DNA of 64,000 nt from NCBI GenBank assembly GCA_041397645.1, contig JAWKWE010000005.1, positions 124,001 to 188,000 of the forward strand, written 5' to 3'. A program made the translations under genes and the position numbers. How positions within the stretch are numbered: the stretch's first letter is position 1; every line of letters starts with the position of its first letter. Below, piece by piece: positions 16,034 through 25,500 of the stretch. The notes beneath the pieces are model-generated. The model worked only from the letters and a program-made list of their open reading frames with translations. It was not told where the DNA came from and made no database searches. The stretch comes from Hyphomicrobiaceae bacterium (GTDB lineage: Bacteria; Pseudomonadota; Alphaproteobacteria; Rhizobiales; Hyphomicrobiaceae).

Positions 16034-17251
16034 ATGGATACGACCTCCCTTGAAACCAAGGGCGTGGGCGGGGAAGCCGCGCGCGCCATCGACGAATTCA
16101 TGGAGGCTTTCGAAGCCTTCAAGGAAACCAATGACGCACGCCTTGCTGAAATCGAACAGCGTGGCGCCGCAGATGGCGTGCGCGAGGAAAAGCTGGCGCG
16201 CATAGAGGCAACGCTCGACACGCTCTCGCGCAAGGCGCAGCGTCCGCAACTCGGCGCGTCGTCCGTGCAGGCTGGCGATGTCGCGCACAAGACTGCATTT
16301 GATGCCTATGTGCGCAAGGGCGATGCCGCGCGCCTCGTCAAGCTGGAGGAAAAGGCGCTTTCCGTCGGCTCAGGCCAGGACGGCGGCTATCTGGTTCCCT
16401 CTGAAACGGAAGCGGCCGTCAACCGCCTGCTGAAGGCGATCTCGCCGATCCGTTCGATTGCGGGCATCCGCACGGTTTCGGGTTCGGTCTACAAACGCCC
16501 CTTCGCAACGACGGGTGCGGACTCGGGCTGGGTCGCTGAAACGGCGGCGCGGCCCCAGACCAATACGCCCGTGCTCGCCGAACTTTCATTCCCGACCATG
16601 GAGCTTTACGCCATGCCGGCAGCGAGCGCGTCGCTGCTCGACGACGCTATTGTGAATATCGACGAATGGCTGGCAGAGGAAGTTCGCATTGCCTTTGCCG
16701 ATCAGGAAGGCGAGGCTTTCGTCAATGGTGATGGCGTCAACAAGCCCAAAGGCTTCCTCACGTACACTACGGTCGATAACGCTTCGTGGTCGTGGGGCAA
16801 CCTAGGCTACGTGGCAACCGGCGTTTCTGGCGACTTCCCGGCTTCGGACGCAGGCGACAAGCTGCTCGATCTGATCTACGCGGCTAAGGCGCCATATCGC
16901 GCCAACGCACACTTCGTGATGAACCGCTCCACTCAGGCCGCTATTCGCAAGATGAAGGACGGCCAGGGCAATTACCTGTGGCAGCCGTCGAACGCACCTG
17001 GAGAACTGCCCTCGCTGATGGGCTACGGCGTGGTCGAGTGTGAGGACATGCCGAACATCGCCGCCAACTCTTTGTCGATCGCGTTCGGCGACTTCTCGCG
17101 CGGCTACCTCGTCGTTGATCGCGCCGGAATCCGCGTTTTGCGCGATCCATTCTCGGCCAAGCCCTACGTGCTGTTCTACACGACCAAGCGCGTGGGCGGC
17201 GGCGTGCAGGACTTCGACGCGATCAAGTTCATGAAGTTCGGCGTCAGCTGA
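16034..17251 (+). CDS. GTA major capsid protein (HK97 fold)
   Basis: The 405-aa precursor has a charged coiled-coil delta domain (about 1-110, with EFMEAFEAFKETNDARLAEI) that the prohead protease removes. The mature HK97 fold follows: SVGSGQDGGYLVPSETEAAV, SPIRSIAGIRTVSGSVYKRP, the E-loop/P-domain region WVAETAARPQTN, LYAMPAASASLLDDAIVNID, AFVNGDGVNKPKGFLTY and the C-terminal FGDFSRGYLVVDRAGIRVLR. ATG 16034 lies nine bases after AAAGGA; a TTG two codons earlier is the other option. A strong hairpin follows the gene at 17277. Confidence 0.96.
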   Translation: MDTTSLETKGVGGEAARAIDEFMEAFEAFKETNDARLAEIEQRGAADGVREEKLARIEATLDTLSRKAQRPQLGASSVQAGDVAHKTAFDAYVRKGDAARLVKLEEKALSVGSGQDGGYLVPSETEAAVNRLLKAISPIRSIAGIRTVSGSVYKRPFATTGADSGWVAETAARPQTNTPVLAELSFPTMELYAMPAASASLLDDAIVNIDEWLAEEVRIAFADQEGEAFVNGDGVNKPKGFLTYTTVDNASWSWGNLGYVATGVSGDFPASDAGDKLLDLIYAAKAPYRANAHFVMNRSTQAAIRKMKDGQGNYLWQPSNAPGELPSLMGYGVVECEDMPNIAANSLSIAFGDFSRGYLVVDRAGIRVLRDPFSAKPYVLFYTTKRVGGGVQDFDAIKFMKFGVS

Positions 17252-17276
17252 GGCAGCGCTTCCACTGGTGTCTTGA

Positions 17277-17304
17277 GGGCCGGCGTTCGGATGGGCGCCG
17301 GCCC
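17277..17304 (+). terminator. Hairpin after the capsid gene (terminator/attenuator)
   Basis: GGGCCGGCG (17277-17285) and CGCCGGCCC (17296-17304) form a perfect 9-bp GC-rich stem with a 10-base loop, followed by only three Ts. It sits in the one large gap of the GTA cluster (17252-17436). It could lower expression of tail genes relative to capsid, and would be a natural target of GafZ-type antitermination. Confidence 0.55.
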
Positions 17305-17436
17305 TTTGCCGTTGCAGACAACTCATTCCTCGCAGGTTCTCCTCCCGCCTGCGGGGCGTCTGGCGGCGGGGTCGCGCCACCCCGGCGATCCCGCCGCCGA
17401 TTTTCACGCGCATGGGAACTTTCAAAGGATTTTGCG

Positions 17437-18012
17437 ATGGCACTCGTGATGACGAGCGCGCCCGCTTCCGAGCCGGTGACGGTGGAGGAGGTGAAGGCGC
17501 ATTTGCGTGTGGATGGCGCGGCGGAAGACGTGCTCATCGGCAGTCTCATTCTCACGTCGAGGCTGCATATAGAAGCCGCGCTTGCACTCGCCTTGATCGA
17601 TCAGAGCTGGACGTTGCAGCTCGATCGTTGGCCACGCGGTGGCGAAGTCGAAATTCCCATGTCGCCCCTCAATGCGATTACAAGCGTGCGTGTAAAGGGA
17701 GCGGACGGAAACTCGATCACAGTTCCCCAGACCAGTTATCTGGTTGACCTTGCATCAAAGCCGCCGCGACTGGTTTGGAACTCGACCACCCGGCCCGATC
17801 CTGGCGTGCCCGCGATGGGCATAGAGATCGCTTTCGAAGCTGGCTTCGGTCCCAATCCCGCGCATGTGCCAGCCCCTATCAAACACGCGCTGCTGCTGTT
17901 GATTGCGCATTGGTACGAACACCGCGAGGCCATCGACGTCGGCTCCGGCTCGGCACGCATTCCCGAAGCGGTTTCGGATCTGATCGCGCCGTTCAGGAAG
18001 ATCCGTCTATGA
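17437..18012 (+). CDS. GTA head-tail adaptor (gp6-like connector)
   Basis: The 191-aa protein has the phage gp6-like connector pattern. It opens MTSAPASEPVTVEEVKAHLR with AEDVLIGSLILTSRLHIEAA, has the strand SWTLQLDRWPRGGEVEIPMS PLNAITSV, and ends with IKHALLLLIAHWYEHREAID and RIPEAVSDLIAPFR. It forms the ring that docks on the portal. The start has AAGGA eight bases upstream; its TGA overlaps the next ATG. Confidence 0.92.
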   Translation: MALVMTSAPASEPVTVEEVKAHLRVDGAAEDVLIGSLILTSRLHIEAALALALIDQSWTLQLDRWPRGGEVEIPMSPLNAITSVRVKGADGNSITVPQTSYLVDLASKPPRLVWNSTTRPDPGVPAMGIEIAFEAGFGPNPAHVPAPIKHALLLLIAHWYEHREAIDVGSGSARIPEAVSDLIAPFRKIRL

Positions 18013-18341
18013 CAACACAGATCGAAGCTGGCGATTTGCGTCATCGCGTCTCCCTCGAACGCCCCGTGCGAAGCAGTGACGGCGGCGGCGGATTTTCCAT
18101 CACGTGGGTTCGGATTGCGGAGGTCTGGGCCGCTGTGTGGCCACGGAGCTTGGATGAAAGCCTCTCGCTCGATCGCGTAGCAGGCCGCGCCACGCACGAT
18201 GTCTGGATGCGCCATCGCACGGACCTGAAGCCTGAAATGCGCCTGCGCCTTGGTTCGCGCACGTTCGATGTCCGTGGAGTTCTCGACGTTGAAGAGCGCG
18301 GGCGATGGCTCAAATGTGTCGTGGAGGAGCGCGACCTCTGA
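18009..18341 (+). CDS. GTA head closure protein (stopper, phage head-tail adaptor family)
   Basis: From ATG 18009 the product is 110 aa and matches the SPP1 gp16/HK97 gp10 stopper family: IEAGDLRHRVSLERPVRSSD, WVRIAEVWAAVWPRS, RATHDVWMRHRTDLKPEMRL then FDVRGVLDVEERGRWLKCVV EE. It closes the filled head below the adaptor ring (RcGTA gp7). The start overlaps the upstream stop in an ATGA, with AGGAAGA eight bases before it. Coordinates differ from the longest open frame, which begins at 17775 inside the adaptor gene. Confidence 0.9.
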   Translation: MTTQIEAGDLRHRVSLERPVRSSDGGGGFSITWVRIAEVWAAVWPRSLDESLSLDRVAGRATHDVWMRHRTDLKPEMRLRLGSRTFDVRGVLDVEERGRWLKCVVEERDL

Positions 18342-18376
18342 GATCGCGCGAAATCAGTCGGTATGGAGGTTATGAG

Positions 18377-18784
18377 ATGTCGAGTGCAGGATTTGCGCTT
18401 CAACAGGCGCTTCATGCCCGTTTGACCAATGATCCGAACGTGGTTGCGCTTCTGGGCGGCCCGCGCGTCTATGATGACGTGCCTGATCGCGCGCAGTTTC
18501 CCTACGTCACCATCGGGCAGACGACGGAGCGGGACTGGTCGACGGGAAGCGACAACGGCAGTGAGCATACGCTGACGTTGCATGTTTGGTCGCGCGCCGC
18601 CGGTCGCCGGGAAGCGAAGGCCGTCATCTCCGCTGCCCGCACCGCGCTGCACGACGCTTCACTCGTGCTCGACGGTCATCGCCTCATCAACCTGCGGCAC
18701 GAATTCTCCGACGCACGCCGCGATCCTGACGGCGAGACGTTTCATGGCACCGCGCGCTTTCGCGCTGTGACCGAACCGCTTTGA
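18377..18784 (+). CDS. GTA tail terminator (DUF3168)
   Basis: The 135-aa DUF3168 protein caps the tail tube and completes the head-tail joint (RcGTA gp8). It shows ALQQALHARLTNDPNVVALL, VYDDVPDRAQFPYVTIGQTT, HTLTLHVWSRAAGRREAKAV and LVLDGHRLINLRHEFSDARR. ATG 18377 has GGAGG seven bases upstream, which rules against the earlier in-frame start at 18305. Confidence 0.93.
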   Translation: MSSAGFALQQALHARLTNDPNVVALLGGPRVYDDVPDRAQFPYVTIGQTTERDWSTGSDNGSEHTLTLHVWSRAAGRREAKAVISAARTALHDASLVLDGHRLINLRHEFSDARRDPDGETFHGTARFRAVTEPL

Positions 18785-18878
18785 GTTTCTCCGGCGTCAG
18801 TCGGGTGAACGGTAAGCCCTTTTCCCGCATCTGCGGGGAGGGGCGTTGGTTTGTTACGCACAATAGAAAGATCGCATT

Positions 18879-19292
18879 ATGGCAGCACAGAAAGGCAAGG
18901 ACCTTCTTCTGAAGGTCGATAGCACGGGGACTGGATCGTTCACGACCGTCGCCGGTTTGCGCTCGCGAAGCATCGCGTTCAACGCGGAAAGCGTAGAAAT
19001 CACCCACGCGGAAAGTGCCGGCCAGTGGCGCGAACTGCTGGAAGGTGGCGGTGTGAAATCCGCGCGGGTGACCGGATCGGGCGTCTTCAAGGACGCAAGC
19101 TCGGATGCGTTGATACGTTCCTACGTGTTCAACGGGACGATCCGAAATTGGCAGATAGCCGTGCCGGACTTCGGGATCATCGAGGGACCTTTCCATATCT
19201 CGTCTTTCGAGCTGTCGGGGCGTCACGACAATGAGGTGGCGTTCGATGTGGCGCTGGAGAGCGCGGGCGAACTTGTCTTCACCGCGATCTAA
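18879..19292 (+). CDS. GTA major tail tube protein (TP901-1 family)
   Basis: The 137-aa product builds the hollow tail tube (RcGTA gp9). Family signs are AAQKGKDLLLKVDS at the start, FTTVAGLRSRSIAFNAESVE, ITHAESAGQWRELLEGGGVK, a SDALIRSYVFNGTIRNWQIA strand, and FHISSFELSGRHDNEVAFDV with the closing ALESAGEL. The gap before it (18785-18878) contains a small hairpin, CCCGCA-TC-TGCGGG, of uncertain meaning. Confidence 0.93.
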   Translation: MAAQKGKDLLLKVDSTGTGSFTTVAGLRSRSIAFNAESVEITHAESAGQWRELLEGGGVKSARVTGSGVFKDASSDALIRSYVFNGTIRNWQIAVPDFGIIEGPFHISSFELSGRHDNEVAFDVALESAGELVFTAI

Positions 19293-19331
19293 ATTAGTGC
19301 GCAGCGTTGCAAGCGAGAAGGGAGAGGCCTC

Positions 19332-19721
19332 ATGGCAAATAAATATCGCGGCGAGATCGCAGCTTATCTCGACGGCACGCAACATCGCCTAGTGCTTACG
19401 CTCAACGCGCTTGCGGAGCTGGAGGCGGCTTTCGGTGACGATGACATGGTGGCGCTCGCGGAGCGTTTCGACAGCGGGCGGCTGAAGGCGAACGACTGCA
19501 TGCGCATCATCGGAGCCGGCTTGCGCGGCGCTGGCTATGCGATCACGGACGCGGAAGTTGGAAACATGCAGGCTGATAGCGGTGCAGCCGGGTTCGTCTC
19601 CATCGTCGCCAGACTATTATCGGCGACATTTGCGGGCGATAGCGAGCCTCCCACGAGCAACGACGCGAGCGGCAGGCAGGCAACGGGGCAAACCCCTGGC
19701 CCTTTCCCTGGGACGACGTGA
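19332..19721 (+). CDS. GTA tail assembly chaperone-like protein (gp10 type)
   Basis: The 129-aa protein fits the gene transfer agent family protein between tube and tape measure: YRGEIAAYLDGTQHRLVLTL then NALAELEAAFGDDDMVALAE, IIGAGLRGAGYAITDAEVG and a low-complexity Pro/Thr/Ser tail. In tailed phages this position holds tail assembly chaperones that coat the tape measure. AAGGGAGAGG precedes the start. Its TGA overlaps the next ATG (TGATG). Confidence 0.88.
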   Translation: MANKYRGEIAAYLDGTQHRLVLTLNALAELEAAFGDDDMVALAERFDSGRLKANDCMRIIGAGLRGAGYAITDAEVGNMQADSGAAGFVSIVARLLSATFAGDSEPPTSNDASGRQATGQTPGPFPGTT

Positions 19722-19894
19722 TGGCACTCGGCCTCGGCGTACTCGGCCTTCCGCCTGACACGTTCTGGACGATGACGCCCCGCGAACTCGATGCAATGCT
19801 GCGCGGTCGTTTCGGCGACGGCGCGAGCAGGCAGGCGCTGTCGCGCCATGAGCTTGCAAATCTGATGCAGCAGTTCCCCGACGACGGAGTGTGA
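19721..19894 (+). CDS. Short second tail chaperone-like protein (rcc01693 type)
   Basis: This 57-aa gene lies in the gap between the gp10-like gene and the tape measure. The product starts MALGLGVLGLPPDTFWTMTP, continues RELDAMLRGRFG and ends HELANLMQQFPDDGV. The PPDTFWTMTPRELD motif is that of the short RcGTA protein rcc01693. Its ATG overlaps the upstream TGA (TGATG), so it is coupled, and it may be the functional equivalent of a frameshifted chaperone extension supplied as a separate gene. Confidence 0.85.
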   Translation: MALGLGVLGLPPDTFWTMTPRELDAMLRGRFGDGASRQALSRHELANLMQQFPDDGV

Positions 19895-19898
19895 AGCC

Positions 19899-20522
19899 AT
19901 GAGCAGCGGCGATACGACGGGTTCAAGCGGTACGTTCTCCAGCATGGGCGACCTTGCGATTTCGGCAGCGCTGGCTACGGATCAAACACGCGCGCTGCGG
20001 CTTGAAATCGATGCCGCAGACCGAGCTGGCAGGCGCTTTTCAAGCTCGCTGCTTGGCGCGTTCGAGGGGCTCGCCTTCAAAGGCAAGAGTCTTGGCGACA
20101 CCTTCAAGTCGCTGGCGTTGAGCCTCTCGCAGGTGGTTCTGAAGGCTGCGTTCGCGCCAATTCAGGCAGGTATCGGATCTCTCGTTTCCGGCGCGCTCAA
20201 AGGGGGATTGGGATTTGCAAAGGGTGGGGCGTTTCAGCGCGGCAATGTCGTGCCATTTGCGTCGGGTGGCGTGATCTCCAGCCCCATCACGTTTCCGCTG
20301 GCAGGTGGTCTCACCGGACTTGCCGGTGAGCGCGGTGCGGAAGCCATTCTTCCACTCACCCGCGGACGCGATGGAAAGCTCGGCGTCGCTGCCTCGGGAG
20401 CAAGCACGCCGTCCATCACGGTGAATATTTCGACGCCCGATGCGGAGAGCTTTCGCAAATCGGAGACGCAGGTCGCCGCGATGATTGCTCGGGCAGCCGC
20501 ATTGGGCCAACGCAATCTGTGA
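19899..20522 (+). CDS. GTA tail tape measure protein (short)
   Basis: At 207 aa this is short, as in GTAs with stubby tails (RcGTA gp11). The N-terminal part is helical (ALATDQTRALRLEIDAADRA). The middle has GKSLGDTFKSLALSLSQVVL KAAF, a Gly-rich stretch (GALKGGLGFAKGGAFQRGNV), and the conserved tape-measure ending GLTGLAGERGAEAILPLTRG RDGKLGV. The C-terminus ITVNISTPDAESFRKSETQV is also typical. GGAG lies nine bases before the ATG. Confidence 0.92.
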   Translation: MSSGDTTGSSGTFSSMGDLAISAALATDQTRALRLEIDAADRAGRRFSSSLLGAFEGLAFKGKSLGDTFKSLALSLSQVVLKAAFAPIQAGIGSLVSGALKGGLGFAKGGAFQRGNVVPFASGGVISSPITFPLAGGLTGLAGERGAEAILPLTRGRDGKLGVAASGASTPSITVNISTPDAESFRKSETQVAAMIARAAALGQRNL

Positions 20523-20599
20523 CCCGCTGCTCTGAAGTGTGAAGCGACGGGTGCTTGAAGCCCCCTCGCAGCGAATGGATCGAAATAAGCAGGCTAGAT

Positions 20600-21238
20600 A
20601 TGAGCTTTCACGAAGTTCGCTTTCCCACCGCTATTTCGCGCAACGCGCAGGGCGGACCGGAGAGGCGCACCGACATCGTCGTGCTCGGATCCGGGTACGA
20701 GGAACGCAACAGTCGCTGGGCAGATAGCAGGCGCAACTACAACGCGGGCTACGGTATCAAGTCGACGGACGATCTGCATGCCGTCATAGCATTTTTCGAA
20801 GAGCGTCGCGGCCGCCTGCATGGCTTTCGCTGGCGCGATCATGCCGATTGGAAATCATGCGGTCCGCAAGGCGAGCCGAGCGCGTTCGATCAGGAGATTG
20901 GCATCGGCGACGGCGTGGCAGCGACGTTTCAGCTGACCAAGCAATACGGCGCGACGTTCGCACCCTATCAGCGCCTCATCAAGAAGCCGGTGCAGGGCAG
21001 TGTCCTCGTCGCGGTCTCAGGCGCTGTGAAAGCGCAAGGAACGCAATTCGTCGTTGACGACACCACGGGCGTGGTGACGTTCCTCCCCGGTTCGCTTCCT
21101 GCGGCAGGGGACAGCGTGACGGCCGGGTTCGTCTTCGATGTGCCGGTCCGCTTCGATACCGATAAGCTTGAGATCAACTTATCGGGCTTTGCTTCCGGCG
21201 CCATTCCCAACATTCCCATCGTTGAGGTGCGGCTGTGA
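20600..21238 (+). CDS. GTA distal tail protein (DUF2460)
   Basis: From ATG 20600 (AGCAGG upstream) the product is 212 aa and matches DUF2460: FHEVRFPTAISRNAQGGPER RTDIVVLGSGYEERN, the RRNYNAGYGIKSTDDLHAVI motif, FRWRDHADWKS and GVVTFLPGSLPAAGDSVTAG, ending AIPNIPIVEVRL. It forms the baseplate ring at the tail tip (RcGTA gp12). Its stop overlaps the GTG start of the next gene. Confidence 0.94.
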   Translation: MSFHEVRFPTAISRNAQGGPERRTDIVVLGSGYEERNSRWADSRRNYNAGYGIKSTDDLHAVIAFFEERRGRLHGFRWRDHADWKSCGPQGEPSAFDQEIGIGDGVAATFQLTKQYGATFAPYQRLIKKPVQGSVLVAVSGAVKAQGTQFVVDDTTGVVTFLPGSLPAAGDSVTAGFVFDVPVRFDTDKLEINLSGFASGAIPNIPIVEVRL

Positions 21239-22104
21239 AGGATCTAACCCCAGGCCTGCAGGCTCATCTCGATAGCGGCACGACGACACTATGCTGGTGC
21301 TGGCGGCTGACGCGCAACGATGGCACGGTGCAGGGCTTTACCGACCACGATCGCGCCTTGAGCTTCGACAGCACGACGTTTGAAGCCTCGTCTGGCTTTA
21401 CTGCCAGCGAGATTACAGATGCTCTTGGGTTGTCGGTCGACAACCTCGAAGTGACCGGGGCGCTTAGCTCGGCTTCTCTGAGTGAAGACGACCTCGCGGC
21501 GGGCCGTTACGATGATGCACGTGTCGAGATCTTTCGGGTCAATTGGAAAAATCCCGATGAGCGCGTGGTCATGCGAACCGGCAGTCTGGGTGAGGTGCGC
21601 CGCGCCGGTAATAGCTTCACGGCGGAGGTGCGCGGCCTTGCCCACTATCTTCAACAACCCAAAGGGCGGCTGTTTCAATATACCTGCGATGCCGATCTTG
21701 GCGACGCGCGGTGCGGGGTAGATCTTGATACACCAACCTTCAAAGCGATAGGCACGATAAGCACGGTGTTGTCGGCACGCAAATTCCATCTCACCGGGCT
21801 CGATGGCTATGAGAGCGGATTTTTCGCGCGAGGGCTTGCGCGTTTTTCAGGCGGTGCGTCGGATGGTTTGGCAATAGAGATCAAAAGCCACGTCAAATCG
21901 GCAGGCATCGTGAGCTTGGAGTTGTGGAGCGAGGCGTCTGGTCCGCCCAACGTCGGCGACGCCATCATAGTGACGGCGGGCTGCGACAAGCGCATCGAGA
22001 CTTGTGCCACGCGCTTCGCCAATGCCGTCAACTTCCGCGGCTTTCCGGATATGCCGGGGAACGATTTTCTTACCCGCATCGCCAGTAGGCGGGCAGCGTC
22101 ATGA
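21235..22104 (+). CDS. GTA tail hub protein (DUF2163)
   Basis: The 289-aa DUF2163 protein is the baseplate hub (RcGTA gp13). It shows LCWCWRLTRNDGTVQGFTDH DRAL, FTASEITDALGLSVDNLEVT, the RGLAHYLQQPKGRLFQYTCD ADLGDARCG motif with paired Cys and the ending IIVTAGCDKRIETCATRF then NAVNFRGFPDMPGNDFL. The Cys pattern could bind an Fe-S cluster, as reported for the RcGTA hub. GTG start, GTGA overlap with the preceding gene and ATGA overlap with the next. Confidence 0.94.
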   Translation: MKDLTPGLQAHLDSGTTTLCWCWRLTRNDGTVQGFTDHDRALSFDSTTFEASSGFTASEITDALGLSVDNLEVTGALSSASLSEDDLAAGRYDDARVEIFRVNWKNPDERVVMRTGSLGEVRRAGNSFTAEVRGLAHYLQQPKGRLFQYTCDADLGDARCGVDLDTPTFKAIGTISTVLSARKFHLTGLDGYESGFFARGLARFSGGASDGLAIEIKSHVKSAGIVSLELWSEASGPPNVGDAIIVTAGCDKRIETCATRFANAVNFRGFPDMPGNDFLTRIASRRAAS

Positions 22105-22538
22105 GCACGTCGGTGAGTTCGGGGCGCATTGTTGCGTCAGCGCGCAGCTGGATTGGGACGCCATACCATCACCAGGCCTGTCTCAAGGGTGTCGGAGTCG
22201 ATTGCCTGGGGCTGGTCCGAGGCGTATGGCGCGAGATCTATGGATGCGATGCCGAAACGCCGCCTGCCTATTCGCCTGATTGGGCCGAGGCCGATCAGAC
22301 AGAGCGGATGTTGGCTGCGGCGCGGCGTCATCTCATTGAAGTCGACGCCGGCGCGCAATTGCCCGGCGATGTCGTGATCTTTCGGCTGAAACGCGGCGTC
22401 GTCGCCAAACATGCGGCGATCCTCTCGGGCCCTGGCATCATGATCCACGCCATGGAAGGCGTACCTGTCAGCGAAGTGGTGATGTCATCATGGTGGCAAC
22501 GGCGGGTCGCCGCCGTCTTTAGATTTCCAGGAGCATGA
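22101..22538 (+). CDS. GTA NlpC/P60 cell wall peptidase
   Basis: The 145-aa enzyme is a tail-tip peptidoglycan peptidase (RcGTA gp14). Catalytic Cys35 lies in GVGVDCLGLVRGVWREI and His104 in VVAKHAAILSG, with LPGDVVIFRL between them. It probably opens the recipient wall during DNA delivery. It is coupled to the hub gene (ATGA) and is followed three bases later by the megatron gene. Confidence 0.95.
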   Translation: MSTSVSSGRIVASARSWIGTPYHHQACLKGVGVDCLGLVRGVWREIYGCDAETPPAYSPDWAEADQTERMLAAARRHLIEVDAGAQLPGDVVIFRLKRGVVAKHAAILSGPGIMIHAMEGVPVSEVVMSSWWQRRVAAVFRFPGA

Positions 22539-22541
22539 CAC

Positions 22542-25500
22542 ATGGCGACCCTTGCACTCGCAGCCGTTGGCGCTGCGGCTGGTAGCGCGCTGCTGCCTAC
22601 CGGAATTGGAATTCTCGGTGTAACGTTGTCCGGCGCCACGCTAGGCAGCCAGATCGGCGCACTGGCGGGATCGTTCATCGACAACGCGCTGTTTGGGAGT
22701 TCTGGCGCAAGCCGCGCCGTTGAGGGCCCAAGGCTCAGCAATTTGCAAATTACAGCCTCGACCGAGGGGGCCAACATTCCGCGCTTGTACGGTCGCGCGC
22801 GTCTGGGCGGTCAAGTGATCTGGGCGCAAGATTTTGAAGAGGAGATCGTAACCAGCACTCAGTCATCGGGTGCAGGTAAGGGCGTTGGTGGCGGCAGCGC
22901 CGGCACCAAAGTTACCGAGTATCGCTACTATGCGAGCTTCGCCGTTGCGCTTTGTGAAGGCCCCATCACACGCATCGGACGCGTTTGGGCCGACGGTCAA
23001 GAGATCGATTTATCGAGTATGACCTGGCGGCTCTACACGGGCACGCAAACTCAGCAGCCCGACGGCCTGATCTCAGCAAGTCTTGGCGCGCCATACGCGC
23101 CGGCATTTCGTGGGGTTGCCTACATCGTGTTTCAGAAGCTGGCGTTGGCGGAGTTTGGAAACCGCGTGCCTCAGTTCTCCTTCGAGGTCTATCGCGGTGT
23201 TGCGGGCGGTGAGCAAGACATTCGCGGCGTTGTGATCATTCCGGGCTCAGGCGAGTTTGTCTATGCCACGGAGCCGGTGGAAAAGCGCGTGCTCGAAGGC
23301 GTCTCTGAAGCCGTCAACGTCCATATGCGCCAAGCGGCGACCGATTGGGAAGCAGGCATCGATCAGCTTCAGGCTACGCTGCCCAATGCAGAGTCGGCGT
23401 CATTGGTCGTGAGTTGGTTCGGGACCGATCTGCGTGCCAACGCATGTCAGATCGTGCCTGGCGTGGAAGATGGAAGCACGCAGACCGGACCATTGCAGTG
23501 GTCGGTCGCTGGTGTATCGCGTGCGAACGCCTATCAAGTTTCTTTGAAAGACGGACGACCTGCCTATGGCGGGACGCCATCCGATGAAACGGTGATCGCA
23601 GCAATCCGCGATCTGGCCGCGCGCGGGTTCGCCGTAACGTTGACGCCTTTCGTGATGATGGATGTTCCCGAAGGCAATGGCTTGCCAGATCCATATGGCG
23701 GATTGGAGCAGGCGGCTTATCCCTGGCGGGGACGCATCACCTGTCATCCGGCACCGGACGTAGCTGGATCGCCGGATAAGACTGCGGCCGCCGCCACTCA
23801 GATTGCCGCTTTCGTCGGAACTGCGGCGCCGTCGAACTTCTCTCTATCGGGAGACACGGTCGTTTACTCCGGACCTAACGAATGGTCCTACCGGCGCATG
23901 GTGTTGCATCAGGCTTATCTCGCCAAGGCGGCTGGCGGCGTCAGCGCCTTTCTCATTGGCACGGAGCTGCGCGGATTGACCTGGGTGCGCTCAGGGCCTG
24001 GTCTGTATCCATTTGTCGATGCACTTACGAGCATAGCTCAGGATGTGAAGACGATCCTCGGGCCCGGCGTGAAGGTGTCCTATGCCGCCGATTGGTCGGA
24101 ATATTTCGGGCATCAGCCCGCCGATGGCAGTCATGATGTCTATTTCCACCTCGATCCATTGTGGGCCTCGCCCGCGATCGATGCGATCGGCGTCGATGTG
24201 TACTGGCCTCTGTCCGACTGGCGCGACGGGCGTGACCACGCCGACTACGTTGCGGGCTATCGTTCGATCTACGATCTGGAGTATCTGAAGTCGAATGTGC
24301 AGGGTGGTGAAGGGTATGATTGGTACTATGCCTCCCAAGCGGATCGCGACGCACAAACGCGCGCACCGATCAACGACGCCTTGGGAAAGCCGTGGATTTA
24401 TCGCTACAAGGACGTGAAGTCCTGGTGGCTCAACCCGCACTTCAATCGTCCTGGCGGTATCGAGAGTTCGACGCCGACCGCGTGGGTGCCACAGTCCAAA
24501 CCGTTCTGGTTCATGGAGGTTGGCTGTCCTGCCGTCGATAAGGGCGCCAATCAGCCCAATGTGTTCGTCGACCCTAAGAGTTCGGAGAGCGAATACCCCT
24601 ATTATTCGCGGCGCACGCGCGATGACTTCATGCAGAGGCGTTTTCTGCAGGCCTTTATCGAGGCTTTCGATTGGACGAAGGACGGCTATATCGCCGGCGC
24701 CAATCCCGTTTCGACGGTGAGCGGCGCGCGCATGGTCGATGTCGCACGCACGCATATCTATTGTTGGGATGCGCGGCCCTATCCTGCATTTCCCCAGCAA
24801 CGCGACATCTGGGGTGACGGCGACAATTGGCAGTTCGGACATTGGTTGAATGGCCGTCTCGCCAGCGCACCGCTCTCCGAACTCGTGCAGCAGATGCTGG
24901 CCGACTATGAGTTCGAGGCCTTCGAGGTCGGCGGTTTATTTGGTGTCGTGCCAGGATACGTCATTGACCGTATCATGGCGGCGCGCGATGCCCTCCAGCC
25001 GTTGGAGTTGGGATACTTCTTCGACAGCATAGAGAGCGCAGGCAAGATCCACTTTCGACATCGTGCAGGCGAAGCAGCCGTTGCAGAGCTCGATGTCGAT
25101 GAACTCGTCGAGACCCGACCAGGCGCGGGCTTGCTTTCTCTGACGCGCGGTCAGGAAACGGAATTGCCGGCAACCGCGAAGCTGCGCTTTATCTCGGCGG
25201 AACAGGACTATCAGCAGGCAGTCGCCGAAGCGCGTCGGCTGTCTAGCGCGAGTGGACGGACGGCGCAAGCCGATCTTGCGATCGTTCTCGATGCGCCACT
25301 TGCAGGACAGATTGCCGAGACGTGGCTGTTTGAAACGTGGGCCGCGCGCGAGCGCGCAAGCTTCGTTCTTCCCCCAAGCGCGCTTAGTGTCGAGCCCGGC
25401 GATCTGGTGCGATTGACGAAAGACGGTCGCGAACGTCTCGTGCGCGTGACTGAAATTACGGAGGGTAATGCCCGTTCCGTAACGGCGCTCGCAGCGGACC

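Noticed and set aside
18826..18839. Hairpin CCCGCA-TC-TGCGGG between tail terminator and tail tube genes
   Set aside because: It is short, with a two-base loop and no T tract. It is noted in the tail tube entry but not called as a terminator.
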